Positions 18,901 to 28,430 of a stretch of 64,000 nt of DNA are shown here, one piece after another; position 1 is the stretch's first letter; each line of letters opens with the position of its first letter. The DNA is from Winogradskyella pacifica. Lineage in GTDB: Bacteria > Bacteroidota > Bacteroidia > Flavobacteriales > Flavobacteriaceae. The stretch is taken from NCBI RefSeq assembly GCF_013403915.1, contig NZ_JABFDI010000008.1, positions 113,274 through 177,273 of the forward strand. The letters are read 5' to 3'. A program made the position numbers and the translations under genes. The notes under the pieces were generated by a model. That model did not search any database. It had not been told where the DNA came from and saw only the letters and a program-made list of their open reading frames with translations.

Positions 18901-21900
18901 TCTTCTAGTCATTAATTCTAGTACATTAAACCACGGTGATGGCTTATTTGATGGCACCGAAAATTTTGAACCAAACTCAACAGTTGAAGTGAGACAGTAT
19001 GATAACGACACAAGTCCTGGTGAGGATGATTTAATAGATAGCGATAGCGCAATATCACTAAACTCTGAAGGGTATTATTTCGGAAACCTATTTATAAATT
19101 TCACGTTTAATTTACCTTCTAACGATAAAGCTTTTACTTTGGTTGGACTTCCAGGAACACAAAAGCTATGCAGTGGTGATTTAACTATTAACAATAACAC
19201 AACAACTGAGCAGGTACAGTTAATAAATAGAAATACAAATGTTGAAATTGGTGGTAATGTAATTGTAACGAAAAATAAATTTTCATTCGGTACAATTGGA
19301 AGTTCAAACGTTACACATACAGTAAAAGGCAATGTAATTGTTAATGGAACTGGAGCGATAATTGACTTAAATACAACAAGCTCAGGTTCAGGCTCAGTAT
19401 TAGTAAATATAGAAGGTGATTTAATCGGAATTGAAGGAACGCTAACAAGTACGGATGGGGATTGCGGAATAGCTTTTACCGGAAGTACACTTCAAAATAT
19501 GAATGTAGATAATTCAGTTCCTTATAAAAACATAAATACTTTTGTGAAAAATAATGCAGAAGTACAATTATTAAACAATAATCTAAAGCTAAATAATTCA
19601 TCAACATTTACAGTTGAAGATGGTGGTTCTTTTAATTTTAACTGGGCAATAGATAATATTACGCCATTATTAATTACTAACGGTGGTAGCGGTTCTAACA
19701 CCTTTGATTCAGAAGAAGGTTCTATTTTAAAAATTACCCACCCAGATGGCTTAATAAAGAACACGGCAAATGCCGGTAATGTACAGCTTTCTGTAAGTAA
19801 CAAAACCTTTAAGCAAGCAGCAACATTTCATTACATTGGAAAAGAAAATCAAGAGACAGGTGATGCTTTAACAGTAGGTTCTTCGATAAAGAACGTATAT
19901 GTTAATTTAATAGATAATACTAAAGAATTAAGATTAACAAACAGAACTGGTATTTCTAATGGTGGAAAATTAGAAATTCAAAGAGGTATTGTAATTGGAG
20001 AAGAAGCTGGTGTTAATGATAAAGATTTCTATGGTTCAGGCCGTTTGGTTATGACAGGAGGAGAATACCAAATAAGCACCATTACTAACAACCCATCATC
20101 TGATTATTTACCACAACTAAGCGGTTATATCAATTACTCCTTAACAGATGGAACTGTACATTTAAATGGCAGTCATTCTATTCAAATTTTATCTGGGCTA
20201 CCAACTTATTATAATTTAGATTATAGTGGAACCAATACGTTAGCGACAGAACCACCATTACCTCCACAGCCCTATAACTATAAAGGGGTTAGTACTGCTG
20301 TTGACATAGTTAATAATGTGACCATAACTGGAGATGCAATTGTTGATATTGAAAACAACACGTTTGGAGGTTCAACCACTAATTTAATTATGGAAGACAA
20401 TGCGCGTTTCATAACCGCAGGTACAGGAACCAAACCAGATGCTACTGGCAACTATACTCTTGAGCCCAACACAACTATTGAGTTTAATAATAATAATAAT
20501 AATACAGGTTTAGAAGAAATAAGGTTAACTAATCCAGTTCCAAATTATGCTAACATTGTAGTTTCTGGATCAAATGTTGGTACAGTAGCATTAGGTACAG
20601 GTGCAAATTCTTTTATTCAGTTTCAACCTAACGGATCTTTTACAGTAACAGGAGATGGTACTTTTAAACATTCTAATAGTTTTGGTTTTTCTGGTCTTTC
20701 AAATACCGCTATTAGTAATACGAATAACCCAACAATTGAATTGTTAGATGAATCTACTATAAATTATGCTGGAGCGAATCAAATCATTACACCAATAACA
20801 ACCAGTGAATATAAAAATCTTACCATTTCAGGCTCTGAGACAAAATCATTGGGTCATCCAACTGATATTTTAGTAGGTGAAAATTTAAATGTCTTATCGA
20901 GTACATTAAATATACAAACAGACGAAGCCATAACTGTTGATGAAAGTGTTAATGTTAATGACGCAGCGAGTTTTAAGATAAACAACTCCGGAAGCTTAAT
21001 TCAAATAAATGATGCCAGCGTTAACACAGGAAAAATATCGATGATTAGACAAGCTTCAATAAAAAACCTCGATTATGTGTATTGGTCATCACCAATTACA
21101 GGTTTTAACGTAAGTGACATTACCGCAACAGGTCATATTTACAAATGGGATCCAACCGTAATTAACACGCTTGGAACTCATGGAAACTGGGTTTCTGCCG
21201 TAAATGAAATTATGGAAGTTGGCAAAGGGTATATTGTTAGAGCACCTAATGGTCAAACGGCTCCTCCAGCAGCTGGAGATTTAAACTTTACAAACACGTT
21301 TTATACTAGTGATACTGGATTAAGTGTACCGAATAATGGGGAAATCATTGTTGAAATAAAAAGAGGAAACAACGTAACAAGTGATAATGACATTGATGAC
21401 AATTGGAATCTTATAGGAAATCCGTATCCATCTGCTATATCTGCTGATGAATTTCTAAACAACAATGCAGCTCTACTATCAAACATTGATGGGTATTTAA
21501 ATATTTGGAAACACGGCTTAGGTTTAGACAGTACAATACCACCCTTTTATCAAAACTTTGCATTAAGTTATCATCAATCTGATTATTTCTATTATAATAG
21601 TGTTGGAGATACAGACGGACCTTCAGGCTTTAACGGATACATCGCAGCTGGTCAAAGTTTTATGGTTAACATGGTTGATGGGGCAAATGCAGCAACCGGA
21701 ACTGTTGTATTTAATAATAGCATGCGAGACAAAGGTTATACAAACAATCAATTTTTTAGATCATCCGAAAACGCAACTTCACCCGAAGAGAAGCATAGAA
21801 TATGGCTAGATTTAATCACACCTGAAACTCCAACTAATAGAATTCTTGTTGGATATTTAGAAGGCGCAACAACGGCCAATGACCGCATGTTTGATGCAAA

Positions 21901-22477
21901 ATTGAGCTTAGAAGAATCAACTGATGCTTTATATTCTATAATAAGCGATAATTCCTATATAATTCAAGGACGAGCTCTACCATTTGTTGATACGGATGTT
22001 ATACCCTTAGGATTGAAGGTTAGTCAAATGGGTAATTACACCATTGCCATAGGAGCAGTTGATGGATTATTTGAAAGTGAGAATCAAATAATTTATTTGA
22101 AAGACAATACTTTAAATTTTACTCATAATTTAACCAATCAACCTTATGAATTCACCTCAGAAACAGGCGAATTTAACGACCGTTTCCAAATTGTATTTAC
22201 ACAATCGACGCTTTCAATAGACGATAATATAATTGATGCTAATGCGGTAACGATTACTGAATTTCAAAATGGGGATGTTCAAATTAAAGTTGGAAAGACT
22301 CACACCATAAAACACGTCGCTATTATAGACGTAACAGGTCGTATCATTTACAACTTACCAGGCCATGATTCTACTGAGGTTTACGACCTTTCAAAATTGA
22401 GTCAAGCCGCTTATATTGCTAAGATCACGTTGTCCAATGGACAGGTCATCAGCAAAAAAGCCATCAAAAAGCACTAA
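15992..22477 (+). CDS. Giant T9SS-exported surface protein with Flg_new repeats and choice-of-anchor D domain
   Basis: 2161 residues. Signal peptide (about 1-21, ending GYG/Q). Residues about 167-318 hold two InlB B-repeat-like (Flg_new) units, marked by NTTLYAQW and DITLYAQW. A choice-of-anchor D/ASPM-like domain spans about 458-580 (FGNVAVAGGTNANVFTIYNTG). A very long Asn/Thr/Gly-rich beta-helix-like region follows to about 1650. After about 1690 comes a section typical of T9SS proteins (YWSSPITGFNV, NWNLIGNPYPSAISADEF), and the type A sorting domain is at about 2085-2161 (IDVTGRIIYNLPG, SQAAYIAKITLSNGQVISKK). It is therefore exported by the T9SS and attached to the surface. A role in adhesion or polymer contact is inferred from architecture. 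Confidence 0.92.
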   Translation: MIKNYSLIFIAFLCFSLFGYGQTTIFNASGGGAYPSTGWSDNNNVTFNPIDKGSYYLIDAGSPSDIITTAVYDLSAYASAEFSLDVASFQSGTYNQAKIEISFNGGSTFTQTEVSTTTTGSSYIDGGTFTLNSVTNQVQIRISNNGTSGRGVRLRDLVLTAFGIAGPTTYSVTYDGNDNTGGATPTDSNAYDSGDTVTILGNTGSLVNTCNTFNGWNTEADGSGTFYVATDTFNITANTTLYAQWLPTGNTVTFNSNGGTGTMSPQINCVAENLTANTFTNAGFTFNSWNTASDGSGTTYADGASYSFASDITLYAQWDVFVGPCHTEDFSAIGSISAYSSGTWSGEGGTWAATDARSDRTINGKAITIRNGTLTSPSFSDGIGDITMTTNLPFSDSNGNLIVKINGSTVGTIPYSSSVQTTTISNINIGGTIIITVESNNSARISIDDLNWTCYSAIPEPEIEILGNSTEIADGDTTPNTADDTDFGNVAVAGGTNANVFTIYNTGTADLDITSIASSNATEYAVSGTTLGIINPGNFVTFTVTFDPNTIGPRTSTITVISDDANEATYTFDITGNGTNSNQSTIINNTTYSTTAPEFNINVEYINFINASATAIGKFIPMKLKIQDGPDADGFDTKLTDMSFTVEDIANVNHLAMIKTAILTTTGGTPLATASKVGNELVFSGMNSASLTAGDDGEQIFHLRVSIDETQVIDNTKLVFKVTSATADASGSSFAATDASGAETDTSNNNRNRLNVRADRLAFTTQPSDTSLNTNLNTFNISAVDAYGNIDSDTSLGIDLTTSGTGMSSSSPYNLINGELAISDVQFNISQTNIYLTATTTGLAVGNSINSTNFDILDVAVGTYRTTSNGTWPSGTATWERLTGTGWNAATPAANTNDLLIIRHTITSRASFAAPAPLRTSMIVQSGGSFDDGHNSTFRSLLIQSGGEFIASDSAVDIDPTGTLTVENGGLLVINSSTLNHGDGLFDGTENFEPNSTVEVRQYDNDTSPGEDDLIDSDSAISLNSEGYYFGNLFINFTFNLPSNDKAFTLVGLPGTQKLCSGDLTINNNTTTEQVQLINRNTNVEIGGNVIVTKNKFSFGTIGSSNVTHTVKGNVIVNGTGAIIDLNTTSSGSGSVLVNIEGDLIGIEGTLTSTDGDCGIAFTGSTLQNMNVDNSVPYKNINTFVKNNAEVQLLNNNLKLNNSSTFTVEDGGSFNFNWAIDNITPLLITNGGSGSNTFDSEEGSILKITHPDGLIKNTANAGNVQLSVSNKTFKQAATFHYIGKENQETGDALTVGSSIKNVYVNLIDNTKELRLTNRTGISNGGKLEIQRGIVIGEEAGVNDKDFYGSGRLVMTGGEYQISTITNNPSSDYLPQLSGYINYSLTDGTVHLNGSHSIQILSGLPTYYNLDYSGTNTLATEPPLPPQPYNYKGVSTAVDIVNNVTITGDAIVDIENNTFGGSTTNLIMEDNARFITAGTGTKPDATGNYTLEPNTTIEFNNNNNNTGLEEIRLTNPVPNYANIVVSGSNVGTVALGTGANSFIQFQPNGSFTVTGDGTFKHSNSFGFSGLSNTAISNTNNPTIELLDESTINYAGANQIITPITTSEYKNLTISGSETKSLGHPTDILVGENLNVLSSTLNIQTDEAITVDESVNVNDAASFKINNSGSLIQINDASVNTGKISMIRQASIKNLDYVYWSSPITGFNVSDITATGHIYKWDPTVINTLGTHGNWVSAVNEIMEVGKGYIVRAPNGQTAPPAAGDLNFTNTFYTSDTGLSVPNNGEIIVEIKRGNNVTSDNDIDDNWNLIGNPYPSAISADEFLNNNAALLSNIDGYLNIWKHGLGLDSTIPPFYQNFALSYHQSDYFYYNSVGDTDGPSGFNGYIAAGQSFMVNMVDGANAATGTVVFNNSMRDKGYTNNQFFRSSENATSPEEKHRIWLDLITPETPTNRILVGYLEGATTANDRMFDAKLSLEESTDALYSIISDNSYIIQGRALPFVDTDVIPLGLKVSQMGNYTIAIGAVDGLFESENQIIYLKDNTLNFTHNLTNQPYEFTSETGEFNDRFQIVFTQSTLSIDDNIIDANAVTITEFQNGDVQIKVGKTHTIKHVAIIDVTGRIIYNLPGHDSTEVYDLSKLSQAAYIAKITLSNGQVISKKAIKKH

Positions 22478-22500
22478 ATAAACGCTCTCTATATTATGTA

Positions 22501-22540
22501 AAATAAGTCGCATCTAAAACATGCGGCTTATTTTGTTTTA
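22501..22540 (+). terminator. Intrinsic terminator after the giant surface protein
   Basis: AAATAAGTCGCAT (22501-22513) pairs with ATGCGGCTTATTT (22521-22533) with one G-T wobble, 7-base loop and T-rich tail. It lies 23 bases after the stop codon. Confidence 0.82.
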
Positions 22541-22604
22541 AACCAGAGTTGGCAAGGCTTTGGCAAGAATCACAACTAAGTCTCAAATAGGGTTCACCCG
22601 TAGC

Positions 22605-22648
22605 TACTCCGTATCTCCTCCGTATGTACTCCGTATGTAAGCCGTATA
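22605..22648. repeat. Tandem repeat, 11-bp unit, four copies
   Basis: TACTCCGTATC, TCCTCCGTATG, TACTCCGTATG and TAAGCCGTATA follow each other without gaps. The CCGTAT core is invariant. It lies between two convergent genes. Confidence 0.8.
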
Positions 22649-22739
22649 TACCTTGAGTGACATTCAGGATAACCAAAAAACCAACGTTGATGAGGTAACA
22701 CTTCCTAAACACCCTATGTTTAGGGCAAACTCACGCCTT

Positions 22740-25175
22740 TTAAAGTGTATATTTTAAGGCAAGAATAAAGTTCCGACCCGCTGCAGTTATTCCCGAAGAA
22801 TACGGTCTATAACGTTGGTCCGTTATATTTTCTAAACTAGCCGTTAGACTAAGTTGATCATTATACTGATATTGTGTTCTAAGATTAAAGGTATGCCAAG
22901 CGGGTGCATACGGATCTCCATTAGCATCTAAAGCATAGATATAAGCTTTCGACGCTTCCGAAGGTGATAATTGGTTAAAGGCTAATTCGTTATTATAAAC
23001 CACAAAAGCATCCAATAACCATTTATTTTTCTTCCAACTCAAATGGGTACGACCAAAACTGGGTGCCACATGCCGTACGGGTTCTTCTACTCCATTATTA
23101 TCTTCTGTACCTCCGATAACATTGTACTGAGAACGCAGTTTTAATTGTTTGGTGAAGTTAATTTCTAGTCCTGCTTCAAAGCCATAAATCCAAGCTTTAG
23201 ACGCATTCTGTATCGCCTGAATAGTACTTAATTCACCATTATAAACCATTTCGGTGTCACCATTAAGCTCATAATCGCGTCGAATTAAAGCATTATCTAA
23301 AAACGTGTAATAGGTCGCTAAATCGATAATGACTTTGTTTTCAAAGTTCAACTTTAAACCCAACTCACCACTATACGCATATTCTGCTTTTAGGTCTTTA
23401 TTGGGTACCACAACAGCACCAGGCTCGCTATCAAACACCTTACCGATGTCATCAATATTTGGTGCTCTAAACGCTGTAGAGGCGTTAAGCTTCCATTGAA
23501 TTAAATCGCTTGGAGACCATGTAATACCAGCCGTACCTGTTAAGGCACCAGTATTAACCTCAGCATCATCAAAAGGTAAATTTAAAAATACATTATTGTC
23601 CGTAAAATCTGCTTTCGCAATCACCTGATTAAACCGAAGTCCAGACTGAAACACAAACTTAGAATTCGGTTTATGCTTTAAACTCGCATAAGCCGCCATA
23701 GACTGCCACGTAGAACCATCTGGATAGCGTGTAATGCTTACCGCATCTTCACCGGTTTCTATATTTTTATCATACCCAGTTGAATGTACGGTATTATGCA
23801 GATATTCTAGACCATAAAAAATACTAGTTTTAGTATTGACGCTTTTTTCTAAATCTAAATTAAACGACACGGCATCAACCGATTCTGCTCTTACAGCACG
23901 TATATCAGATTGAAAATCACGATCCTCCCGACTTTCTTTAAAGTTCTGATATGCTAACGTGGTTTGAATTTTATCATACAAATTAGAACTACTACTCAAT
24001 TTAGTCAACTGAAAATTCCCCATAAACCATTGTTGTGGTCCATAGTTCCATTCCGCAGAGCGTAACTCATCTCCGCTATAGCGAATAAGCCTATCATATC
24101 TAGAAAAATCTGAGGTACTAGAATAATACAAGCCTAAATCGAAATCTAAATTATCCGATGATTTATAACGCACCTTTTGCATTGCATTAATTTGATCATA
24201 ACCTGTTGGGGTTTGTACCTTAGGGTTTGGATTGGTAACAATAACATCTTCACCATTTTGCTGCGATACATATTCTGGCCGCAAATAATCATCCGGACCA
24301 TGGCTTCCCATTCTTAAATCATCAAAGTCCGTATAACTCACGCTCGTTAAAAATGCCCAGTTTTTATACCCTAAATTAAAATCCAGATGACCTGTCTTTT
24401 CTGTATTTGCAGAGGCGAATCGCGTTAACGCTGTCGCACTAAAATCTAAAGCATCAGTTTCAGAAAATTGAGGCTTCTTAGTATAAAAGCTCATCACTCC
24501 CCCAATCGCATCACTACCATAAACCACAGAGCCTGCACCAAGAGTGACCTCAGTATGCTGCACCGAGAAGGGATCTATGGCAATCACGTTTTGAAGATTA
24601 CCGCCTCTAAAAATAGCGTTATTCATACGTACTCCGTCTACAGCAATTAAAAGCCTATTAGTAGAAAACCCTCTAATCATAGGACTTCCACCACCTAATT
24701 GACTTTTTTGAATATAAATATTACCGGTATTCTCTAACAAATCGGCACTCGTTTGTGGATTAGACAGCGCAATGTCTTTAGCACTGATATTCACTATGGT
24801 TTGTGGAATATCGCGTTTGTGTTGTTCAAACTTAGACGCCGAAATTAGAATTTGATCTAAACCTTCTACCTTAGGCGTGAGATAAACAATACCCTTATTT
24901 TTGGCTATTTGAGCTTTTGTTAAACGCCGTTCTTCATATAAGAAATCTTTAAAAAAGATGACTTCGTAATCATTAAAGATCGATAAGGATACTTGCCCTT
25001 TTAAATCGGTAATAATAGTTTTGTTTTTTTTCTGATTAACTAGTGCCACGCCAGGAATAGGCATATGGCTATCTGCTTCTAAAACAGTAATCGTTTGCGC
25101 AGTGCTAAGCTGCAAAAAAAGAAATATAAAAATAATATGCGCACTAATGTGCTTCACGTATGAACTCACAATCAT
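22740..25175 (-). CDS. TonB-dependent receptor, heme/siderophore-type
   Basis: 811 residues: signal peptide (ending LSTAQ), a short beta-sandwich-like N-terminal extension (about 28-100, VLEADSHMPIPGVALVNQKKNK), plug (about 115-235, TSADLLENTGNIYIQKSQLGGGSPMIRG) and barrel ending FILALKYTL. The barrel has the FRAPNIDDIGKVFDSEPG block and a following NKDLKAEYAYSGELGLK block, which resemble the FRAP...NPxL motifs of heme and hemoglobin receptors. The substrate assignment is tentative. It is the last gene of porZ-recO-receptor, starting 26 bases after recO ends, so it is probably co-transcribed at least in part. Confidence 0.9.
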   Translation of the reverse strand: MIVSSYVKHISAHIIFIFLFLQLSTAQTITVLEADSHMPIPGVALVNQKKNKTIITDLKGQVSLSIFNDYEVIFFKDFLYEERRLTKAQIAKNKGIVYLTPKVEGLDQILISASKFEQHKRDIPQTIVNISAKDIALSNPQTSADLLENTGNIYIQKSQLGGGSPMIRGFSTNRLLIAVDGVRMNNAIFRGGNLQNVIAIDPFSVQHTEVTLGAGSVVYGSDAIGGVMSFYTKKPQFSETDALDFSATALTRFASANTEKTGHLDFNLGYKNWAFLTSVSYTDFDDLRMGSHGPDDYLRPEYVSQQNGEDVIVTNPNPKVQTPTGYDQINAMQKVRYKSSDNLDFDLGLYYSSTSDFSRYDRLIRYSGDELRSAEWNYGPQQWFMGNFQLTKLSSSSNLYDKIQTTLAYQNFKESREDRDFQSDIRAVRAESVDAVSFNLDLEKSVNTKTSIFYGLEYLHNTVHSTGYDKNIETGEDAVSITRYPDGSTWQSMAAYASLKHKPNSKFVFQSGLRFNQVIAKADFTDNNVFLNLPFDDAEVNTGALTGTAGITWSPSDLIQWKLNASTAFRAPNIDDIGKVFDSEPGAVVVPNKDLKAEYAYSGELGLKLNFENKVIIDLATYYTFLDNALIRRDYELNGDTEMVYNGELSTIQAIQNASKAWIYGFEAGLEINFTKQLKLRSQYNVIGGTEDNNGVEEPVRHVAPSFGRTHLSWKKNKWLLDAFVVYNNELAFNQLSPSEASKAYIYALDANGDPYAPAWHTFNLRTQYQYNDQLSLTASLENITDQRYRPYSSGITAAGRNFILALKYTL

Positions 25176-25201
25176 TATATTTTATTTTGGTAAAAAGTGA
25201 T

Positions 25202-25921
25202 CTAACGAAACACGTCGTTAAGTACTTGTAATGATTTAGGTTTTTTAAAACTTCCCAAATGTAATTCAAAATAATACAAGAGCATATTTAAAAACTCTTG
25301 CCTTTGTTTTGCCTTAATTGTTATGGTGTTTAGTGCATCAAAACTTGTGCCTAACAAACGTTTTAGGAGTGTTAAATTTTCACCCGAAACGGAGTAAATC
25401 CCATGATTAGAAGCCTCAAAAATTCCAGACTCTAAATTAAAGAATGCGTAATCATTATCTAAGTTTTCTGGTAGAAATCCTAAATAGCGTGTCAGCTTCA
25501 ACAAAAACAATAAATGAAAGTTTGAAAATTGATCTTCATTATCTAAATACTGAAGTGCTGCTGTTATAAAATGAAATAAATCTTCATTCTTTTCTTCTTC
25601 CTTTAACACATTTGAAAGAATTTCGGATAGAAATAACACGATGGCACTTTTGTAGATATTGGTATGAAGACTTTTGTAAATGTAATTAAATTTAGTCTCC
25701 TTTATAAAATGAAGTGACTGATTAGGTTTGTAGTTTTCTTCTATTTGAAGTTGCGATAACGCTTGAAAATAAACAGTTTTAGAAAGTCCTTTTTTGGATT
25801 TAAGGACACCTCTCAGCATATAGCTTACCACTCCGCGTTGCTCTGTATAACACTTTACGATAAGGTCGTTGTCTCTATACTTTAACTTAGACAGAACAAT
25901 GCTGTTATTTTTTGAAAGCAT
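25202..25921 (-). CDS. recO: DNA repair protein RecO
   Basis: 239 residues: an N-terminal OB fold (about 1-80, SIVLSKLKYRDNDLIVKCYTEQRGVVSYMLRGV) and a helical C-terminal domain (about 85-235). RecO loads RecA on SSB-coated DNA with RecR. The zinc-cysteine cluster of some RecO proteins is absent, as is common in Bacteroidota. It lies 2 bases after porZ on the same strand, a neighbourhood conserved in flavobacteria. Confidence 0.92.
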   Translation of the reverse strand: MLSKNNSIVLSKLKYRDNDLIVKCYTEQRGVVSYMLRGVLKSKKGLSKTVYFQALSQLQIEENYKPNQSLHFIKETKFNYIYKSLHTNIYKSAIVLFLSEILSNVLKEEEKNEDLFHFITAALQYLDNEDQFSNFHLLFLLKLTRYLGFLPENLDNDYAFFNLESGIFEASNHGIYSVSGENLTLLKRLLGTSFDALNTITIKAKQRQEFLNMLLYYFELHLGSFKKPKSLQVLNDVFR

Positions 25922-25923
25922 GT

Positions 25924-28308
25924 TTACCTAACTATTAATACTTTAAGCACTTTGGTCTCAAAGGAATCTAAATCGGAAATCAACACCAAATACACACCAG
26001 TTCTCACCACATTGTTACCAAGGTTTTTCCCATTCCAAACAGCAGTTCCTCCATCAATAGCAAAGTTGTAATTTGAGTTAGAGGATCTTAAATTAACGTT
26101 AGACTGTGCTTCTGCAACCAAATTACCTTCAATATCTGTAATTTTTATATTCACACGTTCTGTTAGCCCACTAATCTTTACCCCTTTATTAATATCGTTA
26201 AGATCGTTAAAACCGAGAATGTTGTATTCTGGTCGTACAGGGTTAGGATACACAAAGGCATCTTCTAGGGTGGTTTCTGTTTTTGAACCCCCGGCTTTAA
26301 ATGCTAACAATCCCTTAATTGTTGCGATATAAACAATACCATTATTACCATCTATTGAAATGTCATTAATTCGGTCTGAGGGTAATGGTGAATTATCCTT
26401 AGTAAAATGATAAATAGTAGTTTGACCATCTGGAGATAGATAAAAAACACCAGAATCTACCGTACCAATCCATTTATTATTTGAACCATCTACTGTAATA
26501 TCGGTAATAGTCTGCCCTTCTAAAAGCTCTTTCGGAATACCATTTTCTAAAATAATTATAGAACTTAAAGTTGGGTTTAAATCGTCATAAAATCCCGCAG
26601 TGTTATAAAGTACCCTTAGTCCTGTAAAAGTCCCTACCCAAAGCTGATTTCTGTTATCTACTGCAAGAGCATTCACTCTCGGGAATGGCAAACCTTGTTC
26701 TTCAGTTTTAATATTCCGAAGTGGATTATCGCTTACTGTTTCATTATAAGCATAAATTCCGTTTTTATAAGCGCCAATCCATTTGGTACCAGTATCGTCA
26801 ATGGCAAGGTCAAAATAACCAAACTCATCTCTAATAGCATCTTGTATAATACTCGAAAAATCATAACTTCTCCAATTGCCAGTATTGGGATCGTACGATT
26901 TTAGAGGTTCAAATAAAAGCGATGACATAGACCATAAGAGTCCGGTTCTATCAAAAGCTGTAGCAGAAACTCTTAAACTTCTAAAGTTTGGTGAACCTGG
27001 TAATACTAATGACTCTAACCCACTATTGCTGTCATCATATAGTACAGTAGGTTCCAAATTATTTATTTCTAAAAGACCATCTTGAAAAGAACTCACAAAT
27101 ACTTGACTAGGATTGAAGGGATTAATCGCAATTTGCGACAGATTTCTTGCTCCTAACACATCTTCAAAAGGAATAGTCTCCCATGCTTCATTTATATAAT
27201 AACTTATACCTCTACTTCGTATTGGGTCAGGAACCAAATCCTCGGTGTACCCGCCAAAACTAGACCAGACGATACCAGACTCGGCATTTAGCCTAAACGT
27301 TTCGTTTAATAACGGACCATTGGGTTTTATTTCAACGTAATCTCCTGTTGCTACAATTGAATTACGCAACACACCAAAAGCCTCTGTACCTATATAAATA
27401 GAATCATCTAAGGTAATTGCGGATGTAAAATTAGAATCATAATCAGCTGAGGGCTGAAAACTTTTTACCAATTGTATATTTTCATCATATACATATACGG
27501 TATTTCTGGTTGAATAAATAAGATTTGACGCAGACATATCAGAATCTAAAGGCAATAAAGGAAAAGTTAATAACGAACTTAAAGACGTACCGTTTATTTC
27601 GTAGAGCACTCTATTAATTCCGACAGAATACAATTTATTATTAATCGTATTCATCGTATAAAAGTTCCCTGTTGAAAGGCTTTGCCATTGCTGATAATCT
27701 ATTAAGTTAGGATTGTTTAAATCCGCTTTCTTTATACCGTTATTATCCATGCAGGCCACATAGATTTCATTATTTAAAACAGACACTTGTTTCACTGTAA
27801 TCTGTGCACCACCATTCCCAATAAAATAAGTATCACCAAATTCTAAGCGCTCTAAATCGTATACCGAAATCCCATAATCTGTTGAGATATAAATTTGCCC
27901 CTCATGTTCAAAGAAGTGATTAATACGCTTATTAACTGGAGTAATATTTACCTTATCTAAAATATCTACCACAGATAATACAGAATTCTCCGTTTCAGAA
28001 TAGACCTCAATTAATCCTGTTTCATATCCAATAAGCAAATATTGATAAAGCTCACTGTAATATATGGTCGTAATTTCCTCACCCGAAAGTCCTTCTACCG
28101 AAGTAATTGTAGTGAGTTCATTAGTCTGTGTATCATATCTAAAAACAGCATTTTGTGCTGCTGCATAAATTTTATTCTCACCACTAACTACATCCACAAT
28201 GTCGTTATAAGAATAATGACCTTGCCACAAGGATGAAAAATCTTGACTATAGCCCGACGCCGTAAGTCCAAATACTAAAATGAGGATTTTAAAAACAGTA
28301 GTATTCAT
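25924..28308 (-). CDS. porZ: T9SS component PorZ (beta-propeller protein with C-terminal sorting-like domain)
   Basis: 794 residues. A signal peptide (ending ASGYSQ) is followed by the PorZ N-terminal propeller opening WQGHYSYNDIVDVVSGENKIYAA. Two-component-regulator-type propeller repeats follow (VDNRNQLWVGTFTGLRVL, DGSNNKWIGTVDSGVFYLS), then a T9SS-like C-terminal domain (FVYPNPVRPEYN, TGVYLVLISD, KVLKVLIVR). In Porphyromonas, PorZ joins the surface attachment complex that transfers cargo to anionic LPS. It sits directly before recO, the usual flavobacterial context. It probably serves the T9SS-tagged proteins of this window. Confidence 0.9.
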   Translation of the reverse strand: MNTTVFKILILVFGLTASGYSQDFSSLWQGHYSYNDIVDVVSGENKIYAAAQNAVFRYDTQTNELTTITSVEGLSGEEITTIYYSELYQYLLIGYETGLIEVYSETENSVLSVVDILDKVNITPVNKRINHFFEHEGQIYISTDYGISVYDLERLEFGDTYFIGNGGAQITVKQVSVLNNEIYVACMDNNGIKKADLNNPNLIDYQQWQSLSTGNFYTMNTINNKLYSVGINRVLYEINGTSLSSLLTFPLLPLDSDMSASNLIYSTRNTVYVYDENIQLVKSFQPSADYDSNFTSAITLDDSIYIGTEAFGVLRNSIVATGDYVEIKPNGPLLNETFRLNAESGIVWSSFGGYTEDLVPDPIRSRGISYYINEAWETIPFEDVLGARNLSQIAINPFNPSQVFVSSFQDGLLEINNLEPTVLYDDSNSGLESLVLPGSPNFRSLRVSATAFDRTGLLWSMSSLLFEPLKSYDPNTGNWRSYDFSSIIQDAIRDEFGYFDLAIDDTGTKWIGAYKNGIYAYNETVSDNPLRNIKTEEQGLPFPRVNALAVDNRNQLWVGTFTGLRVLYNTAGFYDDLNPTLSSIIILENGIPKELLEGQTITDITVDGSNNKWIGTVDSGVFYLSPDGQTTIYHFTKDNSPLPSDRINDISIDGNNGIVYIATIKGLLAFKAGGSKTETTLEDAFVYPNPVRPEYNILGFNDLNDINKGVKISGLTERVNIKITDIEGNLVAEAQSNVNLRSSNSNYNFAIDGGTAVWNGKNLGNNVVRTGVYLVLISDLDSFETKVLKVLIVR

Positions 28309-28377
28309 TGATAAAATAAGGTTTGCTCAAATATATTTAATACTAACGATAATTATGTGCTTATCATATATAATGTC

Positions 28378-28408
28378 ATAAAAAAAGCTCCTGTAACAAA
28401 CAGAAGCT
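28378..28408 (-). terminator. Intrinsic terminator of gdhA
   Basis: On the minus strand AGCTTCTGT pairs with ACAGGAGCT (one mismatch) around a 5-base loop and runs into seven or more T residues. It lies 22 bases past the gdhA stop. Confidence 0.75.
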
Positions 28409-28430
28409 AAAATTATTTTTATAAGCTTAA

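Noticed and set aside
22494..22712. Minus-strand frame between the surface protein and the receptor
   Set aside because: It spans a terminator and a tandem repeat and has no recognisable domain.
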